Source: Pseudomonadota bacterium (GTDB lineage Bacteria; Desulfobacterota; Desulfobulbia; Desulfobulbales; Desulfocapsaceae). From it: DNA of 64,000 nucleotides. Position 1 is the stretch's first letter. Each line of letters starts with the position of its first letter. Shown here in pieces: positions 8,468 through 17,657 of the stretch. Both the position numbers and the translations under genes were made by a program. The notes beneath the pieces were generated by a model. It saw nothing but the letters and a program-made list of their open reading frames with translations. It was not told the DNA's origin and searched no databases. The stretch covers positions 1 through 64,000 of the forward strand of contig JAHJNL010000043.1 in the NCBI GenBank assembly GCA_018820855.1. The letters are read 5' to 3'.

Positions 8468-9275
8468 GGTGTACGGAGTTTCCTGCGGAGAATGTCTGGA
8501 TCTCACAGGGGTGGCAGATGACAGCTGTATCTGCCCGGTATGCGACTCAGTGGTGGCCATGAACCGTGTCAGTCTGAGCCTGGACGGTAAAGAGGTGCTG
8601 GGCATTGTCGGTGAGTCGGGCAGCGGCAAGTCTACCTTGCTTCAGCTCATCTATCAGGATCAGTGCCCTGATAATGGGCGGATTTTTTACAACGGCTTTT
8701 GTGACAGACATGGTGTCCCGCTGAACATCTTTGAGGCATCTGTCTCTGAGTGTTCGGTCCTGCGTAATAAAGAGATGTCCATGATTTATCAGAATCCCAG
8801 GATGGGATTGAATTACCTGTTTTCGGCTGGTGGAAATATTGCCGAGAAGATTATCGGTGCCGGGGAGCGGAGTTATGAGGTGGTACGGAATCGCGTCATC
8901 GAACTGATGGGGCGCTTGGAACTGCCGACGTCCCGGGTGGATAATTATCCGGATACCTTTTCGGGCGGCCAGCAGCAGAGGATCCAGATAGCCAAGGCCC
9001 TGTCGAGTTCACCGAAACTTCTTCTCCTTGATGAACCGACCACCGGCCTGGACCTTTCAGTGCAGGCCAAACTCCTGGACCTGATCAAAGAACTGCAGAA
9101 GGAGATGGGCTTTGCCATGATCATTGTCTCGCACGATCTGGGGGTGATCAACCATCTCACCGATGTCACCATGGTCATGAAACACGGCTGTCTTGTGGAA
9201 TACGGCCTCACCGATCAGATTTTGGAAGACCCGCAGCAGCCTTATACCCAGCTCCTGGTGTCCAGTATTCTCTAA
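8439..9275 (+). CDS. phnK: C-P lyase ABC-type subunit PhnK with a cysteine-rich N-terminal insertion
   Basis: 278 aa ABC-type ATPase that docks on PhnJ. Walker A is GESGSGKST, the signature is FSGGQQQRIQIAKAL and Walker B is LLLLDEPTTGLD. ATG 8439 is favoured over GTG 8436 by a GGAG seven bases upstream. Unlike E. coli PhnK, about 25 residues with five cysteines (C16, C19, C30, C32, C35; C-x2-C and C-x-C-x2-C) precede the first strand of the nucleotide-binding fold, suggesting a bound metal. Whether it is Zn or Fe-S is not decidable here. Confidence 0.94.
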   Translation: MLLEIQNLSKVYGVSCGECLDLTGVADDSCICPVCDSVVAMNRVSLSLDGKEVLGIVGESGSGKSTLLQLIYQDQCPDNGRIFYNGFCDRHGVPLNIFEASVSECSVLRNKEMSMIYQNPRMGLNYLFSAGGNIAEKIIGAGERSYEVVRNRVIELMGRLELPTSRVDNYPDTFSGGQQQRIQIAKALSSSPKLLLLDEPTTGLDLSVQAKLLDLIKELQKEMGFAMIIVSHDLGVINHLTDVTMVMKHGCLVEYGLTDQILEDPQQPYTQLLVSSIL

Positions 9276-9302
9276 CCCTTGTCCTGCGGGAGCAGATAAG
9301 CC

Positions 9303-9989
9303 ATGAAACTCGATGTCCGCCAGATAGAAAAGCAGTTTGTCCTCCACAACCGGGGAGGGGTCAGGGTAACCGGTTTTTCCGATATCAGCTTTAATGTTGC
9401 CCGAGGGGAACTGCTGGCCCTGGTCGGTCCCAGCGGTGCCGGGAAATCTTCTGTTCTCAAGGCCATTTATCGGACTTATCTGGTAAACGGCGGCTCCATC
9501 CTCTTTCATCGTCAGGATGGCACGGTGGTGGATCTGGCTGTCTGCACCGAGAGCAGTGTTCTGGAACTGCGGCAGCGGGAGATCGGTTTTGTCACGCAGT
9601 TCCTCAAGGTGTTACCCCGTATCAGCGCTCTCCAGGCCGTGGCAGCGCCCCTCCTGGAATTGGGCGAAGAAGAGGATGCGGCACGCAGGCGGGCCGCTGA
9701 ACTGCTTGCTTTTCTCAATATCAGAGAGGAACTTTTTGATATCTCGCCCCTGACCTTTTCCGGCGGGGAACAGCAGCGGGTCAATATCGCCCGTGGTGTC
9801 ATTGCCCCCAAAGAGTTGTTGTTGCTTGATGAGCCCACAGCCTCTCTGGATGAGGAGAGTTCCTCCCGAGTCCTTAAATTGTTGGGCAATCTGAAAAAAC
9901 AAAACATTGCCATGATCGGTATTTTTCATGACCAGCGTAAGGTGGACCAGGTGGCGGATCACTGTTACAGAATTTTGAGAGAGGCATAA
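9303..9989 (+). CDS. phnL: C-P lyase ABC-type subunit PhnL
   Basis: 228 aa ABC-type ATPase required with PhnGHI to make ribose-1-phosphonate triphosphate. Walker A is GPSGAGKSS, the signature is FSGGEQQRVNIARGV and Walker B is LLLLDEPTASLD. It follows phnK after 27 bp and precedes phnM by 3 bp. Confidence 0.94.
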   Translation: MKLDVRQIEKQFVLHNRGGVRVTGFSDISFNVARGELLALVGPSGAGKSSVLKAIYRTYLVNGGSILFHRQDGTVVDLAVCTESSVLELRQREIGFVTQFLKVLPRISALQAVAAPLLELGEEEDAARRRAAELLAFLNIREELFDISPLTFSGGEQQRVNIARGVIAPKELLLLDEPTASLDEESSSRVLKLLGNLKKQNIAMIGIFHDQRKVDQVADHCYRILREA

Positions 9990-9992
9990 GAA

Positions 9993-11147
9993 ATGCAATT
10001 TGTTCTCCGTTCCACCCGGGTCCTGATCCGGGAAAGTATCCGTCCGGCAGATATTGTGATCCATCATGATCTGATCGAGGATGTATTACCCTTTCAGAGT
10101 GTCAGCGGCGGTTATGATCTTGGAAATATGCTTATTGCTCCGGGTATTGTTGACCTGCACTCTGATGCGATTGAAAAGGAGATAGAGCCCCGTCCCGGAG
10201 CCCATTTCCCCATCAGGTCCAGTGTCATTGAACTGGATAAGAAGTTGACCATGGCCGGAATCACCACCATGTATCATGCGGTGGCCTTTAATGACGAGGC
10301 CATTACCAAAAACCGAGGAACAGAAACGGCGGCCCGGATCATTCGCAGGATCAACGAGGCGGATCGCAATCAGCTGGGAGTCGACAATCTGGTGCATGCC
10401 CGCTATGAGCTGACCTCCTTTGCTTCGGTTCCGGTTATCAAAGAGCTTATCGAGTCCGGTGCGGTGCATATCCTTTCGGTAATGGACCACACCCCGGGAC
10501 AGGGACAGTTCAAGTCCATTGAGAATTGGAAAAAATTTCACCTGCCTGTTTATGACCTCTCAGACAGTGAAGCGGATCTGATCATCGAACAGAAACAGCG
10601 GGATAAGCTCCGCTCCTACGAGGTGGTCAGTGATCTCCTGCGTTTTGCCGGAGAATGCGGTCTGATGCTTCTTTCCCATGATGATGATTCGCCGGAGAAA
10701 ATTGATCTCATAGCCGATCTGGGTATCAGGGTTTCTGAGTTTCCGCTGGATAAAGATGTTGCCGCCTATGCCAGGGACAAAGGGATTGCCACTGGTATGG
10801 GTGCTCCGAATGTGGTCAGGGGACAGAGCCAGAGCGGGAATGTCTCGGCACGGGAACTGGTGCGGGCAGGCGTGTGTGATTTCCTCTGTTCCGATTATCA
10901 CCCGAGTTCAATGCTGCAGGCCCCTTACCTGCTCCACAATGAACTTCAGATGCCGCTGGTTGATGCTTTCCGGATGGTGACAGCAACCCCTGCTGCCCTG
11001 GCAGGATTGAATGACAGGGGAGAGATAGGCTCTGGAAAACTGGCTGACCTCCTGGTCATAGAAGACAGTTCTATTCCCCGGGTGGTTATGACCCTGAAGC
11101 GGGGGAGTGCTGTATACAACGGAAGAGGATGTCTCGGAAAGGAGTGA
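9993..11147 (+). CDS. phnM: Alpha-D-ribose 1-methylphosphonate 5-triphosphate diphosphatase PhnM
   Basis: 384 aa amidohydrolase that removes pyrophosphate from ribose-1-phosphonate 5-triphosphate, giving PhnJ its substrate. Diagnostic blocks are DLHSDAIEKEIEPRPG (metal-binding His region), YHAVAFND, SVMDHTPGQGQF, LLSHDDD and CSDYHPSSML. Length is typical of the family. Confidence 0.95.
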   Translation: MQFVLRSTRVLIRESIRPADIVIHHDLIEDVLPFQSVSGGYDLGNMLIAPGIVDLHSDAIEKEIEPRPGAHFPIRSSVIELDKKLTMAGITTMYHAVAFNDEAITKNRGTETAARIIRRINEADRNQLGVDNLVHARYELTSFASVPVIKELIESGAVHILSVMDHTPGQGQFKSIENWKKFHLPVYDLSDSEADLIIEQKQRDKLRSYEVVSDLLRFAGECGLMLLSHDDDSPEKIDLIADLGIRVSEFPLDKDVAAYARDKGIATGMGAPNVVRGQSQSGNVSARELVRAGVCDFLCSDYHPSSMLQAPYLLHNELQMPLVDAFRMVTATPAALAGLNDRGEIGSGKLADLLVIEDSSIPRVVMTLKRGSAVYNGRGCLGKE

Positions 11148-11149
11148 TC

Positions 11150-11890
11150 ATGCAGTATATCGGAATGTACAATCATGAAGAGTCCGTAACGCTGGGAATT
11201 TGGCCGACTCTGGCCCCCAATGCCAGTGTCAGGGATTCAAATTTCGGACGCTATACTGAGGTGCGCGATTTTGCCGAACTCATTGAATCCAGTCTTGATG
11301 ACTATTCCTATGTAATGGAACGCAGTTCCATTGCCTACAGTGATATCGGTAAATTCGTCAATATTGCTTCGGACGTCCGCATAAATCCCGGGAATCATCC
11401 CATGGAATGGGTGAGTCAGCACCACTGTCTCTATCGCCGGGTGCAGTATGGTTTTGCAGAATGTGATGACGAAGAATTTTTTTCAAGACGGCGCCAGCAT
11501 CAGGTCCATATCGGTCATGATGTATGGATTGGTCACGGAGCGACCATCATGGGAGGAATTAGCATCGGTAATGGGGCAGTGATTGGAGCGGGGGCTGTCG
11601 TCACCCATGATGTCGCTCCCTATACCATCGTTGCCGGAGTGCCGGAGAAGGAGTTGCGTCTTCGTTTTCCTCATAATATCCAGACGGCCATAGAGCGAAT
11701 TGCGTGGTGGGACTGGGACCATGAGACACTGAAAAAAAGGATGGGTGATTTTCACGATATCCACAAATTCCTTTCCCTGTACGGTCCTGAAATACGAGGA
11801 GACGGGAATGGGGAAGAACTCGCTGCGGCCCTTGCTGCCGTGGAAAAAAAGGAGAAACAGTATGAAGATAGTACTTGTTGTCGGAGCTAG
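11150..11890 (+). CDS. phn-operon hexapeptide-repeat acetyltransferase
   Basis: 246 aa. Left-handed beta-helix hexapeptide repeats (IGHDVWIGHGATIMGGISI and following) and a WWDW segment match the transferase family found in phn operons. ATG 11150 is chosen over 11129 because GGAAAGGAG lies just upstream and the phnM stop is two bases before. The substrate is unknown, though acetylation of an aminoalkylphosphonate would be analogous to PhnO. That is inference. Confidence 0.85.
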   Translation: MQYIGMYNHEESVTLGIWPTLAPNASVRDSNFGRYTEVRDFAELIESSLDDYSYVMERSSIAYSDIGKFVNIASDVRINPGNHPMEWVSQHHCLYRRVQYGFAECDDEEFFSRRRQHQVHIGHDVWIGHGATIMGGISIGNGAVIGAGAVVTHDVAPYTIVAGVPEKELRLRFPHNIQTAIERIAWWDWDHETLKKRMGDFHDIHKFLSLYGPEIRGDGNGEELAAALAAVEKKEKQYEDSTCCRS

Positions 11891-12476
11891 CGGAACAGGA
11901 AAGGATAGCCTCCTTCGTTCTGCCAGATCCTATTATAAACACGATTCCCGCTTCTGTTTTGCCAGACGTTTTGTCACCCGGCCTCCGGATGAAAACGAAG
12001 ATAACTATTATATTGATCGGGCAGGATTCCTTATCCTCAAAAATCATGGTTACTTTCTGGCGGAATGGGAGGCCTATGGCAATCTTTACGGCATTCCCTG
12101 GTCTGCCTGTGAAGCCGCTCAGGGTAGCACTCTATTCTGTTCAGTCTCGCGCACTGCAATAAGGGGAGTTGAGAAACAGTTTGATTCGGTGACCACCCTG
12201 CAGATTACGGCCAGGGCTGAGATGCTTCAGGAGCGGCTTGAAAAGAGAGCGCGGGAAAACGCTGCCAGCATTGAAAAACGGATAGCAAGGGCCAAGGAGC
12301 TTTGTCATGCCAGGGATCTGATCCTTTTTGATAATTCGCCTCCTCTTTCTCTGACTACTGTTTCCTTTATTGATATGTTGCCCAAGCTGGTCATGGAAAA
12401 GGCAGACTACTCTTTTAATAAAATGGGTTTTACGGAGAACTTGCCTTCGTTACGAACAGCCTGTCTGGTTGAATGA
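11862..12476 (+). CDS. phnN: Ribose 1,5-bisphosphate phosphokinase PhnN
   Basis: 204 aa guanylate-kinase-like enzyme that converts ribose 1,5-bisphosphate to PRPP, the exit step of the C-P lyase pathway. The P-loop is GASGTGKDS, with RFVTRPPDENEDNY and FLAEWEAYGNLYGIP blocks. ATG 11862 is preferred to the upstream 11745 start: GGAG lies seven bases before it and the family N-terminus begins here. The gene overlaps the acetyltransferase by 29 bp. Its roughly 25-residue C-terminal tail exceeds the E. coli length. Confidence 0.93.
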   Translation: MKIVLVVGASGTGKDSLLRSARSYYKHDSRFCFARRFVTRPPDENEDNYYIDRAGFLILKNHGYFLAEWEAYGNLYGIPWSACEAAQGSTLFCSVSRTAIRGVEKQFDSVTTLQITARAEMLQERLEKRARENAASIEKRIARAKELCHARDLILFDNSPPLSLTTVSFIDMLPKLVMEKADYSFNKMGFTENLPSLRTACLVE

Positions 12477-12570
12477 TCATGCAGTTGAGTCATTAGAAGA
12501 CGAATGACAGGAGGAAAACGTAACTGTCTTAAGTTGAGGTATAATCAAGGTTGTGGGAGAGGATTTTTGC

Positions 12571-12649
12571 AAGGGGGGGGCTTTCCTGATTTCGCTTTCT
12601 GTAAAAATCACGAAATGTTGGCGGATAAACAAGTGATTGTCCCCCCCTT
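12571..12649. other. G/C-tract stem-loop between phnN and the EAL-GGDEF gene
   Basis: AAGGGGGGG (12571 onward) is complementary to CCCCCCCTT (12641-12649) and encloses a second stem, ATTTCG/CGAAAT. It lies between two convergent genes, so it could act as a bidirectional 3' element. Neither side has a clear U-tract, so a terminator role is only possible. Confidence 0.35.
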
Positions 12650-12667
12650 AATAAGTTGCAGAGGTGT

Positions 12668-14494
12668 TTAAAGGGAGAACGTTTCAGCTTCTTTTCTCAT
12701 GTGATTGTCTGACCTGATAGTGTCGGCTTGTATCACTTGTCTTATCAATTCCTGCCCTGCAGGTCGGTGAATATAGAGAAAGCTGCCCTGCTGGAACTTG
12801 GCATAATGTTTGGCGATTGCCGCCTCTTCTGATAAATCTATATTCGCCATCCCAATAGAAGACGGCTCAATAACAACAGCGCCTACGGAAAGTCCCATGC
12901 GATTAAAGGAACAAATATTGCCCTGGCGGTCAGTGGTGGTTATTTGTTTGTTCTCTTCCCGGCCATCGTAAAAGCGCCCGATTTGACGGTCAAACTGATC
13001 CAGAATGCTTTGAACTTTGGCCTCCCAGGCACCTTCGTGGAAAATGGCGACAAAATCGTCACCACCAATATGACCGATAAAATTTTTCTCACTGTCTATA
13101 TTTGTTGTTAATAATTCGGTCACTAGCAGAATAATCTCGTCCCCCTTTCTGAACCCGAAGACATCATTGAATGGCTTGAAGTTATCAAGATCAAAATAAC
13201 AGATGATAAAGGGATGTTGTTGTTTTGAAAGTTTTTGCAGCTGTTTCTGAATTGGCACGTTGCCCGGTAAAAGAGTCAAGGGGTTTGCATGACGTGCCTG
13301 TGTGACCCGTAATTTGGTTATTTCATGCAAAAGATCGATCAATCGTGCCTTGCCGATGAGCTTGCACCTATCAAGGATAATAAATTCTTCGGTATACAGG
13401 TCAAGAGAGGTGGTCAGTCGATAACTCACTTCTTCAAGGGAGAGTGTTTTCTCGATTTGCAGAATGTTGCGGTTCATAAATTTGAGAATAGGTTCTTTCC
13501 CATACAATTCCTTACCGTAAAGGCTGGCGTAGACATTCATGAATTCTTTTTTCAACACCATACCAAGGGCTTCGTCGTCATGTACCACTACTATTGATTC
13601 TACATTTTGCATATCATTAAACATCTCGCCCACTACGAGAACCTTGGCAGTGGCCTGCACAGAAACAGCAGGCTGCATCAACAGTTCCACCGTTGGAGAA
13701 TCATTGTCTTCCTGATTTCGCTCCTCCTTTCTGAACAGGTGGAAGGGGATTTCCAGAGGAGGCATCGGTTTTGGCCTACTGAAATAATACCCCTGAACCA
13801 ATTCAACCCCAAGATTTCGCACCGTGGCGTATTCCTTCTCTGTTTCCACTCCTTCCGTAATCACTCGGCATCCCATGGACGTCGCAGTCTTCATTATCGT
13901 GCTGATAAATTGTTGTTTTGTTCTATCCTCGTCCACACCCTGAATAAAATGACGGTCCACCTTGACGATATCGGGCTTTATTGCCGACCAAAGCTTGAGT
14001 CCTGAATATCCTGCGCCAAGGTCATCAAGGGCCACCCTGAACCCCATATCACGATAATGGGTCATGACCTTCTGCATCAGGGCCATATCATCAACCGGAT
14101 GGGTTTCTGTCAGCTCGATAATAATCCGGCTACAGTCAATTCCTGCCTCTTCAGCCAGCTCTAACGTCTTTCCTGCTCTGAAATTTTCATGGAGGATACT
14201 GACTGGGTCAATATTCATAAAAAGTCGACCAGGGAGATTCAGCCTGGAGAATTGCTTGATCACTATCTCTCGGCATAAAAAATCAAGCTCGGCAAGATAG
14301 CCGCACTTGGTTGCTGCATCAAACAGCATCGTTGGTGAATGAAGGAGGGTGTTTACCGGTCCACGAATAAGTCCTTCATATCCATAAATTGTTTGATTTC
14401 CCAAACAGACAATGGGTTGGAAGTGAACTGTCAGATTTTTTTGCTGAAGAGTGGACTCAACGAGTGAACGAATGGAAGAATCGGAATTATTCAT
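12668..14494 (-). CDS. EAL-CBS-GGDEF cyclic-di-GMP turnover protein
   Basis: 608 aa. The EAL domain (about 5-250) retains EGLIR, NIDP, ELTE, DDLGAGYS, KVDRHFI, EGVE and QGYYF, so it could hydrolyse c-di-GMP. A CBS-pair region (about 285-405) follows, then GGDEF (about 410-575) with the GGDDF signature, which also looks intact. ATG at 14494 is chosen because CCAGGTAAGG lies just upstream. No membrane segment is seen, so it should act in the cytoplasm with ligand control through CBS. Confidence 0.9.
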   Translation of the reverse strand: MNNSDSSIRSLVESTLQQKNLTVHFQPIVCLGNQTIYGYEGLIRGPVNTLLHSPTMLFDAATKCGYLAELDFLCREIVIKQFSRLNLPGRLFMNIDPVSILHENFRAGKTLELAEEAGIDCSRIIIELTETHPVDDMALMQKVMTHYRDMGFRVALDDLGAGYSGLKLWSAIKPDIVKVDRHFIQGVDEDRTKQQFISTIMKTATSMGCRVITEGVETEKEYATVRNLGVELVQGYYFSRPKPMPPLEIPFHLFRKEERNQEDNDSPTVELLMQPAVSVQATAKVLVVGEMFNDMQNVESIVVVHDDEALGMVLKKEFMNVYASLYGKELYGKEPILKFMNRNILQIEKTLSLEEVSYRLTTSLDLYTEEFIILDRCKLIGKARLIDLLHEITKLRVTQARHANPLTLLPGNVPIQKQLQKLSKQQHPFIICYFDLDNFKPFNDVFGFRKGDEIILLVTELLTTNIDSEKNFIGHIGGDDFVAIFHEGAWEAKVQSILDQFDRQIGRFYDGREENKQITTTDRQGNICSFNRMGLSVGAVVIEPSSIGMANIDLSEEAAIAKHYAKFQQGSFLYIHRPAGQELIRQVIQADTIRSDNHMRKEAETFSL

Positions 14495-14749
14495 AACCTT
14501 ACCTGGATAAATTGATATGTACACTTGGCACCACAAACACTACGAACCAGACAGGAAGGCATGATTTATCGTTTTGTGCCAAAGCGTAGAAGATGTATTC
14601 ATATCAGGGTATCCAGCCTTTATTAAAGTCCTGTTCGGGCTCAGTTACAGTTCGGTTGGAAGTCAGTTAGGGATTAATTGGGACAACCCCCGGGGGAGTG
14701 TGCTGAGCGCATCCAGCAGCGCGGCAATGCCCTATTGCCCACTCTTTCT

Positions 14750-14897
14750 TTAAGGTCACCTCGAAAAATTGCCTTGTTACCCAAGCTCTTCGGCACAGCC
14801 AAAAAATTAATGCTCACATATCAACTAGATGCTGCGCTAAGTTTTTGTCTGCTCCTCGATCTTGAAGAAAAAATCAAATTTTTCAAGGGACCCTTAA
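14750..14897. mobile_element. MITE-like element with imperfect terminal inverted repeats
   Basis: The left end, TTAAGGTCACCTCGAAAAA (14750-14768), is mirrored on the other strand by TTAAGGGTCCCTTGAAAAA (right end, 14897 back to 14879). They match with a few substitutions and one offset gap. The 148-bp interior has no transposase. This is the form of a non-autonomous insertion element. No direct target repeat could be assigned with confidence. Confidence 0.45.
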
Positions 14898-14913
14898 GAT
14901 GTTGTCGCATTGT

Positions 14914-14947
14914 GACAGTCACATAGTCTGGCGATTATGTGGCTGTC
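14914..14947. other. Hairpin next to the MITE-like element
   Basis: GACAGTCACATA (14914-14925) pairs with TATGTGGCTGTC (14936-14947) over 12 bp with one G-U/A-C position and a 10-nt loop. It has no U-tract. It may be part of the porin leader or a further repeat. Function unknown. Confidence 0.4.
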
Positions 14948-15197
14948 TGCCCGATATTCTTGTTCCTCTGCAGAGGGCAGAGAAAGATGTTGCCAGAGTA
15001 GCAGTACTCTTTTCTTGAGTCTCTGCTTGTCAATATTCTTTACAACCCAGCCCTTGCTGTTGAATCTCCTGGAGCTGATCTGGGACAAATAACTAACAGA
15101 TTTTTAATCATTTTTTAGCAGGAACATAACAATGCTGGTTTAGGTTGCTGTCTGCAATTCACGTTGGTTATTTATTATTTAACGAAGGAGAAAGGAA

Positions 15198-16502
15198 ATG
15201 AAGAAGAGTTACAGAACAATGGCAGTCATGGCTACCACAACCTCTCTGGTGTTAGCGCTGTCCAGCGCAGCAGTGGCAGGATCCGGCTCACCTACCGTTA
15301 CAGAGCTTGACCGAATCGTTCAGGAGCAGCAACATCAGCTCAGTGTTCAGTCCGGTGAGATTGCCTTGTTGAAAGAGCAGCTCAACGCCCTGCTTGGTGT
15401 CACTGAAAAAAACAAGGAAGCCCTGGCCGCCAAGGTGGACAAGGAGGAAGTGGAAAAACTGAAGCTTGACAAGATGGTCAGCTCAAAAAATAAAAATGTT
15501 GACGTGACCGTATACGGACAGGTCAACCGCGCGGTACTGTGGGCCGATAACGGTGACGTCTCCAAGACGTATTTTGTTGATAACAAAAACTCTTCCAGCC
15601 GTATGGGAATTGCTGCCAAGGCCAAGGCTACAGATGATCTGACCTTAGGTGGGAAACTCGAATACGAGATCTATTCTAATTTTTCCAACAAGGTTAACCA
15701 GTTTGAAGAAAGTACCGACGCCTCACTGGATCTTCGTCATGCTGATATTTACATGGAAAGTAAAGCCGCAGGTAAGCTCTCTCTGGGACATGGTTCCACG
15801 GCTTCAGACGGTAGTGCCGAGATGGATCTGTCCGGAACCAAGGTTGTGGCAACTTCTGCAGCAGGGGATCTTGCCGGAGGCCAGTACTGGTATGATGCCA
15901 GCAGCGGGGTAGCTGTGTATGACACTCAGGTCAGCAAAACCATTGACAATATGGACGGTCTGAGCAGAAAAGATCGAATCCGTTATGATACCCCTTCTTT
16001 TGGCGGATTCTCCCTTGCCGCTTCTGCCATTGAAACCGGGGCCTATGATACAGCAGCCCGTTACGAGAGAAAATTCGGTGATTCCACATTAGCAGCTGCC
16101 CTTGCCTGGGCTGCTCCCGGTGATTTGAAAAAATGGGATAACCAGATTGACAGTTCTCTTTCCTATCTCCATGGCAGCGGCTTCAATATCACCTTTGCCG
16201 GTGGTCAACAGAGTTATGATATTGAAGGCAAGGATGATCCGACATACTGGTATGGAAAACTTGGTTATCGGGCCAAACTGTTCTCACCGGGTGAATCGGC
16301 CTTTTCCATCGACTATGGTACGTGGAACGATTTCAGCAAAAATAACGATGAAGTCAAGTCTCTTGGAATTGCTTATGTGCAAAACGTCAAGGATTGGGGG
16401 ACTGAGTTTTATGTCGCTTACCGATTACATGAACTTGACCGTACCAACCACGATTATGACAACGTGAATGCACTTATGGCCGGTGCCAGGATTAAATTCT
16501 AA
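15198..16502 (+). CDS. Outer-membrane general porin with N-terminal coiled coil
   Basis: 434 aa. A Sec signal (to about residue 27, AVAG) is followed by a heptad-like helical segment (about 34-95) resembling the trimeric coiled coil or SLH-like stalk of some deltaproteobacterial porins. Then come beta strands (VTVYGQVNRAVLWADNGD, SSSRMGI) and a C-terminal aromatic residue (ARIKF), typical of BamA-recognised porins. A strong GAAGGAGAAAGGAA ribosome-binding site is present. Its location directly after the phn region may be coincidental; the substrate cannot be assigned. Confidence 0.85.
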   Translation: MKKSYRTMAVMATTTSLVLALSSAAVAGSGSPTVTELDRIVQEQQHQLSVQSGEIALLKEQLNALLGVTEKNKEALAAKVDKEEVEKLKLDKMVSSKNKNVDVTVYGQVNRAVLWADNGDVSKTYFVDNKNSSSRMGIAAKAKATDDLTLGGKLEYEIYSNFSNKVNQFEESTDASLDLRHADIYMESKAAGKLSLGHGSTASDGSAEMDLSGTKVVATSAAGDLAGGQYWYDASSGVAVYDTQVSKTIDNMDGLSRKDRIRYDTPSFGGFSLAASAIETGAYDTAARYERKFGDSTLAAALAWAAPGDLKKWDNQIDSSLSYLHGSGFNITFAGGQQSYDIEGKDDPTYWYGKLGYRAKLFSPGESAFSIDYGTWNDFSKNNDEVKSLGIAYVQNVKDWGTEFYVAYRLHELDRTNHDYDNVNALMAGARIKF

Positions 16503-16527
16503 TCTGTTTGTATTGGAGGAAACATAG

Positions 16528-16737
16528 ATGAAACTCATTGCCTGCATTCCGCTTTTTTGTATTTATTTGCTGCTCTCTGGTTGTGTTGGCGAAGAGTACA
16601 CCTATGTTGATGACCGGGACCTGAAACCAGGTCCCGGTCTCCTCTCCGGTAAAGACGGTGTCATTACTGTTTACGGCACTCCTCTGCCTGCACAGGAGTC
16701 CAGCGAAAAAATAACAGAGGATAAAAAGAAAAATTAA
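16528..16737 (+). CDS. Small lipoprotein
   Basis: 69 aa with a lipobox (LLLSGC, lipidated Cys about residue 19) after a hydrophobic stretch. The mature part is short and charged, with a repeated GPGL-type turn and a Lys-rich end. TTGGAGGAAAC lies upstream. It sits 25 bp after the porin gene and is probably co-transcribed with it. The family is not recognised. Confidence 0.72.
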   Translation: MKLIACIPLFCIYLLLSGCVGEEYTYVDDRDLKPGPGLLSGKDGVITVYGTPLPAQESSEKITEDKKKN

Positions 16738-16752
16738 TACACCGCATTCTAC

Positions 16753-16968
16753 TTGAATACTATTTCACATATTTCTCCCCTTGAACAACGATCGACTTCA
16801 ACTGAGTATAAAAGGTGCATGCGGCTTCTTTTGCAGAAAATCGACACCAATGCTTCTCTATATTCTTCTGCCTCAACCCATTGTAAAGAAATTCTGGAAA
16901 AACTTTCGGAAAGAAATAAAGAGAAGATTGTAACGGTGCTTGTATCAGGGAGGTTGCCCGTTATATGA
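16753..16968 (+). CDS. Hypothetical small protein (uncertain)
   Basis: A 71-aa open frame from a TTG, without a clear ribosome-binding site, 15 bp after the lipoprotein gene. The product would be helical with several Ser and Lys residues (RCMRLLLQKIDTN, ILEKLSERNKEK). No family is recognised. It could be a real small gene in the porin transcript or chance. Confidence 0.25.
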   Translation: MNTISHISPLEQRSTSTEYKRCMRLLLQKIDTNASLYSSASTHCKEILEKLSERNKEKIVTVLVSGRLPVI

Positions 16969-17111
16969 ACGAAATGAGATAACGGGTCATTTCTCTGGGT
17001 AAGCTACAAGGTATGCAAAAGACAGGATTGCAGATAAAACGCTTTGTGGAGCAGTTCCCCCATGCCGGGGAGGGCGTCATTCGAGTGCGTACTCATTGCC
17101 CCTGGTGGGAA

Positions 17112-17657
17112 TTACCAGATGCGAACCCTGCCGGTATCGAGATGAACAAAGTCTGATTTGGGGTAGTAGCCAACTCCCCCCCCCTTGAGAGAACGGGCAA
17201 TATCTCGGAGATCCTTGGTCCTGAGCCCTGAGAGACGGACGTCAATGGCCATTCCTTTCATATGCAGGCTGCGCTTGGCTACGCCTGTGCTTCTCCCGCG
17301 TAACATGGAATTGGTCTTGGGGGAGCGATATCCTGAGATTACTTCATAGGTCCCACCCCCTGCCTGTTTCTTTATTTTGTAAAGTATATCAAGGAGATGG
17401 GGGGCAATCGGATGCGTTTCATGGGTACGGAAATCCCGGAGATGGTGATTCACTTTTTTAAGTGCAATGGGGTCATATCTGCCGGCTATTTTATAAGTGA
17501 CATCAAGTTCTTTGCCGGTATGGGTATGGTAAAAGGAAAGGTCGCGGATATCGAGTTTTTTGGCTATGGAAAGCGTTGGCGAGAGAAGGGCTACTCCAGC
17601 CATGATCTGGAGTGAGTTACCTATAAATTCGCGTCGCTTGTATAGTTTTTCCAGCAT
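17112..17657 (-). CDS. MepK/YcbK-type murein endopeptidase (DUF882, peptidase M15A fold)
   Basis: 181 aa. A twin-arginine-like N-terminus (KRREFIG) is followed by a hydrophobic segment. The catalytic region shows VISGYRSPKTN, SLHMKGMAIDVRL (zinc ligands H and D) and DFVHLDTG (third His). YcbK-type enzymes cleave 3-3 and 4-3 peptidoglycan cross-links. The neighbour upstream on the same strand is an L,D-transpeptidase, the same pairing as ycbB-ycbK in E. coli. Confidence 0.9.
   Translation of the reverse strand: MLEKLYKRREFIGNSLQIMAGVALLSPTLSIAKKLDIRDLSFYHTHTGKELDVTYKIAGRYDPIALKKVNHHLRDFRTHETHPIAPHLLDILYKIKKQAGGGTYEVISGYRSPKTNSMLRGRSTGVAKRSLHMKGMAIDVRLSGLRTKDLRDIARSLKGGGVGYYPKSDFVHLDTGRVRIW

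Larger units (their letters stand above)
14495..15197. other. 703-bp intergenic region between EAL-GGDEF and porin genes
   Basis: No convincing gene. It holds a MITE-like element (14750-14897), a hairpin (14914-14947) and the porin leader. Short open frames at 14678-14926 (+) and 14894-15088 (-) are coincident with these repeats and lack ribosome-binding sites. Confidence 0.6.
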
